Shown: positions 39,990-45,050 of the stretch, piece after piece
How positions within the stretch are numbered: the first letter of the stretch is position 1
How the letters are laid out: the number at the start of each line of letters is the position of its first letter
Assembly (NCBI GenBank): GCA_018969605.1
Contig: JAGWXY010000012.1
Coordinates: 1 to 45,050, forward strand
Length of the DNA: 45,050 nt
Origin: Verrucomicrobiota bacterium
Lineage (GTDB): Bacteria > Verrucomicrobiota > Verrucomicrobiia > Verrucomicrobiales > Akkermansiaceae
Direction: 5' to 3'
The notes under the pieces: generated by a model
Seen by the model: the letters and a program-made list of their open reading frames with translations, nothing else
What the model was told of the DNA's origin: nothing
The model's database searches: none
Translations under genes and position numbers: made by a program

Positions 39990-41603
39990 ATGAACGCGCG
40001 CCGGCTTGGCTTTGTCATCGCCTTTGTCGCCTGTGTTGGCCTTGGTTATTGGCTGGCGCACACCGCCGTGCCGGAGCTGGATCGCAAGCCCGCCGCGCAG
40101 GCAGAGCACAGGCAGCCTGCCGAATGGGCGCAGCACGAGGGGTTCCCCAAAACGAAGGTGGCACCGCGAAACAGCGACGCGATGGGGGATCGGGCCGCGA
40201 GTGAACTGGGCGCGCTTGAGGGCGAGCGGGTGCTTATATTCAAGGACGCGGCGGGCATGGCGCGTTTTCTGGAGCGGGCAGCGGGAAAATTGCGGATCAT
40301 TTCCCGGCTGGATGCCTTGCGGGCCTTGCGGGTTGGATTTTCCGACCGCGCGGATTTCGAGCGGTTGCTCGATGGTTCGGAAAACGAGTCGTTTGTTTTT
40401 CCGGTGGTGATCCCCGGATTGCCCGAAGGTGGTGTGCAATCGGGTGCGGTGGCGCTTGGCGGCGGGGTGCTTGAGTGGTTGGGCATCGATGGCGATCGCG
40501 CCACTTGGGGTCGCGGGGTGATGGTGGCGGTCCTCGATACGGGGGTCTCGACGCATGAGGCATTTCGCGGCGAGATCCGCTCGCTTGAGTTGGTGGCGAT
40601 GCCGAAAAATTTGGCCGATTGGAATGGTCACGGCACGGCGGTGGCTTCGTTGATCGCGGGCGATGATGCGTTGACGCCCGGTGTCGCGCCGGGTGCGGAA
40701 ATTTTTTCCATTCGAGTCGCCGACGATGCGGGGAACTCCAACAGTTTTGTGTTGGCGGAGGGCATCGTGAAGGCGGTCGATGCCGGAGCGAAGGTCATCA
40801 ACATTTCGATGGGCAGCTTCGGCGACAGCGCGATCATGCGCGATGCGATCGCATATGCGGACAAACGCGGTGTGCTGCTTGTCGCGGCGGTCGGCAACAA
40901 TGGCATCGACCGCGTGACTTATCCGGCAGCTTACGAATCTGTGATCGCGGTCGGAGCGGTGGATGCAACGGGTGAGCATTTGGATTTTTCGAATTCCGGC
41001 TCGGCGGTCGATCTTGCGGCGCCAGGTTACGGAGTGAATGCCGCGTGGAGTGGCAACGAGGCGGCGCGAGTATCTGGCACATCATTCAGCGCGCCGATTG
41101 TTTCGGGGGCGGTGGCGGCCCTGATGTCGCAAAAGAATATTTCCGCAAGACAGGCCTACGATTTGTTGTCGGCAAATTTGAACGACGGTGGTGCGCCAGG
41201 AAATGATGAGGAGCTTGGCGGCGGCATGCCGGATGTGGGAAGAGCGCTGCAGAGCGGTGAGCCTGGGATTTATGATGCGGCGATCGCATCTCAGCGCGTG
41301 TTGGCGGCCGATGCGTCGAATCCGAATGGCCAGGTCGAGGTGGTGGTGCAAAACCGTGGCACCGAAATGTTGGTCAACACCGCCGTGAAAGTTTCAGTGG
41401 GAGGAATGAGCACCACCAGCAATTTGAGCATGCTCGCGCCCAAGGCGGTCGCCACCGTGCGCGTGCCGGTGCATCAGGATTGGAAAGTGGCGATCGAAGG
41501 TTTACGCATCGAATCGAGCGCGCAACTTTCGGGAGGAATGGTCGACATCAAGCCGTCGAATGACCGTCGAATTGAGATCCATGGGCAAGATCGTTCGAAT
41601 TAA
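39990..41603 (+). CDS. Subtilisin-like serine protease (peptidase S8), membrane-anchored or secreted
   Basis: 537 residues. An N-terminal hydrophobic segment (LGFVIAFVACVGLGYWLAH) is a signal or anchor. The catalytic domain has Asp183 (VAVLDTGVS), His214 (NGHGTAVAS), oxyanion Asn303 (AVGNNG) and Ser365 (GTSFSAP), a complete triad. A 160-residue pro-part precedes it. A C-terminal domain (about 425-535) with VEVVVQNRGTEMLVNTAVKV looks like a CARDB/Ig-like beta domain. The stop overlaps the next gene by 23 nt. Confidence 0.92.
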   Translation: MNARRLGFVIAFVACVGLGYWLAHTAVPELDRKPAAQAEHRQPAEWAQHEGFPKTKVAPRNSDAMGDRAASELGALEGERVLIFKDAAGMARFLERAAGKLRIISRLDALRALRVGFSDRADFERLLDGSENESFVFPVVIPGLPEGGVQSGAVALGGGVLEWLGIDGDRATWGRGVMVAVLDTGVSTHEAFRGEIRSLELVAMPKNLADWNGHGTAVASLIAGDDALTPGVAPGAEIFSIRVADDAGNSNSFVLAEGIVKAVDAGAKVINISMGSFGDSAIMRDAIAYADKRGVLLVAAVGNNGIDRVTYPAAYESVIAVGAVDATGEHLDFSNSGSAVDLAAPGYGVNAAWSGNEAARVSGTSFSAPIVSGAVAALMSQKNISARQAYDLLSANLNDGGAPGNDEELGGGMPDVGRALQSGEPGIYDAAIASQRVLAADASNPNGQVEVVVQNRGTEMLVNTAVKVSVGGMSTTSNLSMLAPKAVATVRVPVHQDWKVAIEGLRIESSAQLSGGMVDIKPSNDRRIEIHGQDRSN

Positions 41604-42384
41604 GCTTTTGCTTCTGCTGAGCTGCTTGGTCGCAAGCGCCGATCCGTGTTGGGTGCATGCACCGAACGGCGGCGCGGTACCGGTCGATCAGTTGCTGGTG
41701 GGATCCAATGCCTGCGGACCTGCGGCGTTGATGAACTCGTTTCACACCGGCAGCGAAAAGTGGCGTCGCGCTTTCAGTGTAATGGGTGGCACGAACGACA
41801 AAGAACGCATGGCTTGGATCATTCGCGAAGTGGGAATGCGTTCGTCGAATCATGTCTACGCGAGCCCACGCTGGAACAGGCGCGGTGTCGGGGTCGAGGA
41901 CCTGCGCGACATGGCAAACGATTTGCTGAGAAAAGCATACCTGCCGACTCTGAAAAAAGAGATTCTGTTTCGCGACGGGGGCGACTCGCCGGAAAATCTT
42001 TTGGCGCAAGCCCACAAGCTCATGCGCAAATCTCTCTCAGCAGGCTTTCCGCCCGTGCTGAGCGTGCGGCGTTACGTGTTGCGAAAAGGGTCGGGAAAAA
42101 ACCCGCAGTGGACGGTGATCGAAGGTCATTTTGTGACGCTCACGGGGATGCCATGCAAAGTGCAGCGCGGTGATCGCGGATTTGCGGTGTCCTATGTCGA
42201 CCCATGGCGAGGCCGGCGTTGCGAAGGGTGGATCGGTATTCCGGAGCGTGCGTTCATGGAAGACCCGCAAGGTATTTCATCATGCCTCGAAGCAGTGTTT
42301 CCCGAAGTGGTGATCGGCAAGGGGCGAATCCGTCGCGGCGAACGCACGGCGATCGCTGTGGCGGCGGTGATCGGAAAATGGTAG
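41581..42384 (+). CDS. Secreted C39-like cysteine peptidase family protein
   Basis: 267 residues from ATG at 41581, inside the end of the subtilase gene. A signal peptide (IKLLLLLSCLVASADP) precedes a papain-like fold: Cys45 in GSNACGPAALMN, His183 in EGHFVTLTG, Asp207 in YVDPWRG, the order and spacing of C39-type peptidases. Such proteins cleave after Gly-Gly or act as bacterial cysteine peptidases; substrate here unknown. The 23-nt overlap implies translational coupling with the subtilase, so one may process the other. Confidence 0.75.
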   Translation: MGKIVRIKLLLLLSCLVASADPCWVHAPNGGAVPVDQLLVGSNACGPAALMNSFHTGSEKWRRAFSVMGGTNDKERMAWIIREVGMRSSNHVYASPRWNRRGVGVEDLRDMANDLLRKAYLPTLKKEILFRDGGDSPENLLAQAHKLMRKSLSAGFPPVLSVRRYVLRKGSGKNPQWTVIEGHFVTLTGMPCKVQRGDRGFAVSYVDPWRGRRCEGWIGIPERAFMEDPQGISSCLEAVFPEVVIGKGRIRRGERTAIAVAAVIGKW

Positions 42385-42436
42385 GCTGCGCGATTCGCAT
42401 TTGAATTTTGCTTATGCCGTCGCATGGTCTCTGCAC

Positions 42437-42814
42437 ATGGGCAATGAGCCGACATCAGGCGAGGAGATTTCATCGGCAACCTTTTGGCGCAAGCTGCGGG
42501 GGATGGTGGCGATCGCGGGACGCAAGACGCTGTTTTCGTCGCTCGTGCTTTTCAATTGCCTCAAGGATCGCGACACGCCGGCATGGGCGCGCGGCGTGAT
42601 CGTCGGGGCTTTGGGATACCTGATTTTGCCAACCGACCTGATCCCCGACATGCTGCCGGGCGCGGGATATGGCGACGACTGGAGCACGATCGTTGTCGCG
42701 CTGGGCACCGTCGCGGCTTACATCAAGGAGACGCACAAGCTGCGGGCCAAAGAGCAACTGGATAAGCTCTTCGGCGGACGGAACACCGCTGTGCCTGCGG
42801 ATTTTGTTGAATAA
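42437..42814 (+). CDS. DUF1232 (YkvA-like) membrane-associated protein
   Basis: 125 residues from ATG at 42437; a TTG at 42401 would add 12. The motif GYLILPTDLIPDMLPGAGYG with the following DDW is the DUF1232 signature, placed between hydrophobic segments (VIVGALGYLILP; WSTIVVALGTVAAYI). Function unknown; the family is widespread in Gram-negative and Gram-positive bacteria. 52 nt after the C39-like gene in the same direction. Confidence 0.88.
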   Translation: MGNEPTSGEEISSATFWRKLRGMVAIAGRKTLFSSLVLFNCLKDRDTPAWARGVIVGALGYLILPTDLIPDMLPGAGYGDDWSTIVVALGTVAAYIKETHKLRAKEQLDKLFGGRNTAVPADFVE

Positions 42815-42861
42815 TCCGGCAGATTGGAGTCAATAAGCGCATGGGAACGTGCGCAGCTTTC

Positions 42862-43572
42862 ATGAAATCGATGATCCATTTGCTCGTGGCATCGGTGCTG
42901 ATGGCATCAGCCGCCATGGCCGAAGTGAGGATTGATGAGAAAGTTTTCGGCGACAGCCTCGGTGGTTGGAAAAAGCGCGACAAGCAGGCGGCGGAGTATC
43001 CCTTGTCGGGTGCCACCTATCGCACTTACCGCCCCGAAGTTTCTCCAACTCCCGATGGCGGTATTTTTGTTTCGGTGCGCATCGATCATGTGCGCGGATG
43101 GTTGTCGACCGATGATCATGCGATCCTCGAAGTAACCATCAACAACAAGGGCGCGATCGTTTCGGCCCGCTCGAATATCGCGATTCAAGGTCGTTCGATT
43201 TCAAGTGACCTCATTCGGGGTGTGGGCGAGACCGGCAAGGCCGCAGTGGGAGCTGATCGTGCCGTGCAGATCGGCACGGACTTGGTGGCAAACCTTTCAG
43301 AAAAATTGCTGCGCGAGAAAATTGTCGAAGCCGGAAGGGTTTCGTTTCCCGCGGCGCTGCGTCACAATTACAACCGTTTGTTTCAAGCAATCCGGCATGA
43401 GGTCGCGGCTCCACCGGTTCCCGAAGCAAAACCGGAATCCCAAAACAAATCCGATACAGCACCGACAGCGCCCGCGGAAAAAGCAGAGGAAAAACCAGCA
43501 TCTGGCAGCGGCGCGCTTGAGATCAAACCATACGCGACGCCGGAGAATGCGGAGATTCCCGCAGGGCAGTGA
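42862..43572 (+). CDS. Secreted hypothetical protein with a Pro/Glu/Ala-rich tail
   Basis: 236 residues from ATG at 42862, which starts a signal peptide (MKSMIHLLVASVLMASAAMA); ATG 42841 is an alternative. Residues 22-170 form a mixed alpha/beta region (EVSPTPDGGIFVSVRIDHVR; ILEVTINNKGAIVSARSNIA) that I cannot assign. From about 173 the sequence is low-complexity (APPVPEAKPESQNKSDTAPT), probably disordered. It is co-directional with the DUF1232 gene and converges on xerD. No catalytic motif seen. Confidence 0.72.
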   Translation: MKSMIHLLVASVLMASAAMAEVRIDEKVFGDSLGGWKKRDKQAAEYPLSGATYRTYRPEVSPTPDGGIFVSVRIDHVRGWLSTDDHAILEVTINNKGAIVSARSNIAIQGRSISSDLIRGVGETGKAAVGADRAVQIGTDLVANLSEKLLREKIVEAGRVSFPAALRHNYNRLFQAIRHEVAAPPVPEAKPESQNKSDTAPTAPAEKAEEKPASGSGALEIKPYATPENAEIPAGQ

Positions 43573-43582
43573 TGTTTGGAAA

Positions 43583-44467
43583 TCAGCCCCGCGGGTGCAA
43601 TTTTTTGTGCAGCGACTTCAGGCGCTGACGATCGACATGCGTGTAAACCTGCGTGGTCGATATGTCGCTGTGACCTAACAGTTCCTGGATCACCCTTAGA
43701 TCCGCGCCACCTTCGAGCAGGTGGGTGGCGAAGGAATGTCTAAGCAAATGAGGATAAATGTTTTGCTCCATGCCAGCGCGCGCCGCGCGTTGCTTGACGA
43801 TTTGGCGAATGCGATCAGGCGATAACGCAGTGCCACGCACGCTGATGAATAGATGCGATGAGGTTTTTTTGTTAACCAGCGAAGGCCGTTCATTGGCGAG
43901 GTAGTCAGCTATCGCGGCAAGCGCTTTTGAGCCGACTCTCACCACTCGGGTTTTATTGCCTTTTCCCGTAACGCGGATAAACCCTTCCTTTTCGTCGAGC
44001 ATTTCAAGTCGCAGATTGCACAACTCGGAAAGGCGCAGGCCGGAGGAATAAAACAATTCCAGAATGGCAATGTCGCGTCGACCGAGCGGCGTTGCTGTTT
44101 CGATCGAATCGAGAAGTTTTTGAATTTCTTGCGCGTGAAGCGTCTCTGGCAGGGTTTGGTCCGGGCGGGGCGCTAGCAGAGGCTCAGCCGGATCCATCGG
44201 GAGTTTTTCGCGCAAGACCAGCCAGCGAAAAAAAATTTTCAGGTGAACATTGGTGATGCGCAACGACGCAGCACTGAGGCCCGAATTTTTTCGCTCGTGC
44301 AGAAAGGCGGCAAGCTCGTCTGTGCCCACATTCGCAAGAGTCATTTTTTTTTGGATCAACCAGTTGGAAAGTGCGTCGAGCGATTGGCCTACCGAGAGTT
44401 GGTAGGCGTCGGACAGCCCGCGCTCGGTCGCGAGGTAGCGGATGAATAACTCCAGTTCGCGATCCAT
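43583..44467 (-). CDS. xerD: Site-specific tyrosine recombinase XerD-like
   Basis: 294 residues from ATG at 44465-44467; normal Xer length is about 295-300. N-terminal SAM-like DNA-binding domain (FIRYLATERGLSDAYQLSVG), then the catalytic set Arg145 (GLRLSEL), Lys169 (TGKGNK), His240 and Arg243 (HLLRHSFATHLLE), His266 (LGHSD), Tyr275 (VYTHV). Xer recombinases resolve chromosome dimers at dif. The normal length and housekeeping neighbours favour Xer over a phage or integron integrase. No dif site was identified. Confidence 0.92.
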   Translation of the reverse strand: MDRELELFIRYLATERGLSDAYQLSVGQSLDALSNWLIQKKMTLANVGTDELAAFLHERKNSGLSAASLRITNVHLKIFFRWLVLREKLPMDPAEPLLAPRPDQTLPETLHAQEIQKLLDSIETATPLGRRDIAILELFYSSGLRLSELCNLRLEMLDEKEGFIRVTGKGNKTRVVRVGSKALAAIADYLANERPSLVNKKTSSHLFISVRGTALSPDRIRQIVKQRAARAGMEQNIYPHLLRHSFATHLLEGGADLRVIQELLGHSDISTTQVYTHVDRQRLKSLHKKLHPRG

Positions 44468-44514
44468 GCCTTGCGATGTTAAAACCCGCAGCTGAAATGG
44501 CAATGCGGCGTTTC

Positions 44515-45050
44515 TCACCCAATGCCCTTGCGTAGGTCGCGCATGCTGCAGAGGAAGGGATTGGCGGCGGAGGCGTCGCCGCGCATCTTGCGGGCGCCGG
44601 AGTTTCGTTTGGGGCCGAAGCGAGTGCGGGAACGGGCAAAGGCTTCGTCGACAAAGAGGCGACTGCCAATCACCGCGCCGTCGGTGAAGTAACGAATGCG
44701 ATGCCGCAGCATGCGGGCGAAGGGAATCTCGCCATCGCGTTGTTGTTTGGCGGCTTGCTCTTCGGGCGTGAGCTGTTTGTGCGGCTCTTTGGGAATCCCT
44801 TTGCGCGTGGTTTTGCGCACCAGCGTGCCGTCGGGTCCGATGCTCTCGGAAGTTTTTTCCACCGCATGGGCCATCAGCATTTTGCGGTAAGCGCGTGAAA
44901 CTTCGCTCGGCCACAAAGCGGCATCGGCAAGCATGCCCTTGTGCGCGCCCCATGCTCGAACAAGCCCTGCCCGCGCGGTTTTTCCATTTCCTTTGGCACC
45001 ACCGCCAATCGCTTCGCCATAGCTGCTCCAGCGGTATTCGGCCGGATCTT
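44515..45050 (-). CDS. RAYT/IS200-like Y1 transposase, C-terminal part (5' end outside window)
   Basis: The frame is open from the right edge to TGA at 44515-44517, about 178 residues. DPAEYRWSSYGEAIGGG near the edge is the conserved PxxYRWSSY of Y1 (REP-associated) transposases, and the region RYFTDGAVIGSRLFVDEAFA with RTRFGPKRNSGARKMRGDA is the C-terminal part typical of Verrucomicrobia/Planctomycete copies. The HUH motif and catalytic Tyr lie outside the window. Such enzymes mobilise or amplify REP palindromes; the hairpin at 35871-35893 is a candidate substrate. Whether the full gene is intact is unknown. Confidence 0.85.
   Translation of the reverse strand, partial: DPAEYRWSSYGEAIGGGAKGNGKTARAGLVRAWGAHKGMLADAALWPSEVSRAYRKMLMAHAVEKTSESIGPDGTLVRKTTRKGIPKEPHKQLTPEEQAAKQQRDGEIPFARMLRHRIRYFTDGAVIGSRLFVDEAFARSRTRFGPKRNSGARKMRGDASAANPFLCSMRDLRKGIG

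Overview
This is a chromosomal segment of a Gram-negative bacterium, most likely Verrucomicrobiota (probably Verrucomicrobiales). Support: an LpxC-FabZ fusion, an SHD1-like secreted protein, a BY-kinase exopolysaccharide locus with outer-membrane barrel and Wza-type exporter, interspersed four-helix-bundle (S23/IVS-type) genes, ebo genes, and a RAYT-type transposase with REP-like hairpins. The phylum call is inference from gene content; there is no rRNA gene here. Start codons other than ATG and weak Shine-Dalgarno signals are common, so several starts are judgement calls.

Layout. 1-3519 (minus): a moxR - DUF58 - batA operon interrupted in both intergenic gaps by a four-helix-bundle gene flanked by inverted repeats (38-bp perfect pair; 20-bp pair with one mismatch). 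3627-4361 (plus): AbrB/PIN toxin-antitoxin pair. 4584-6188 (plus): rpsM-rpsK-rpsD and a terminator. 6235-9619: recF (minus), then xseA and a Nif3-like gene (plus). 9729-9843: promoter and tRNA-Gly(UCC). 9878-15162 (plus): exopolysaccharide-type locus with an Ala-rich 15-residue-repeat secreted protein, outer-membrane barrel, Wzc-like BY-kinase and Wza-like exporter. 15263-22546 (plus): PDZ protein, Prc protease, YggS, DUF971, RecG, DAHP synthase. 22551-23267 (minus): Phd/PIN toxin-antitoxin with a palindromic operator. 23301-24224 trxB (minus); 24392-27834 mrp and a P1B-4 metal ATPase (plus); 27850-29166 lpxC-fabZ (minus); 29450-30721 RhlE-like helicase (plus). 30731-35721 (minus): tightly packed der - SHD1-like - 89-aa ORF - eboB - eboE - cyclophilin. 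35820-36022: purine tract, REP-like hairpin, terminator, tRNA-Asp. 36107-37033 fabD (minus), 37197-38186 mdh (plus), 38697-39533 RRM protein (minus). 39534-39989: structured intergenic DNA. 39990-43572 (plus): subtilase, C39-like peptidase, DUF1232 protein, secreted hypothetical. 43583-44467 xerD (minus), and a RAYT-type transposase (minus) cut by the right edge.

How it fits together. Most genes are housekeeping: translation, recombination, fatty-acid/lipid A synthesis, redox and envelope proteolysis. The accessory content is the two toxin-antitoxin pairs, the exopolysaccharide locus, the reduced ebo cluster and the two S23 elements. The most unusual signal is the pair of S23 elements. Each occupies exactly one intergenic gap of the MoxR operon, has the same orientation as the operon, and ends 17 or 19 nt before the next start codon. 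In the operon mRNA each would form a hairpin with the S23 gene in its loop, the architecture of 23S rRNA intervening sequences but in a protein-coding transcript.
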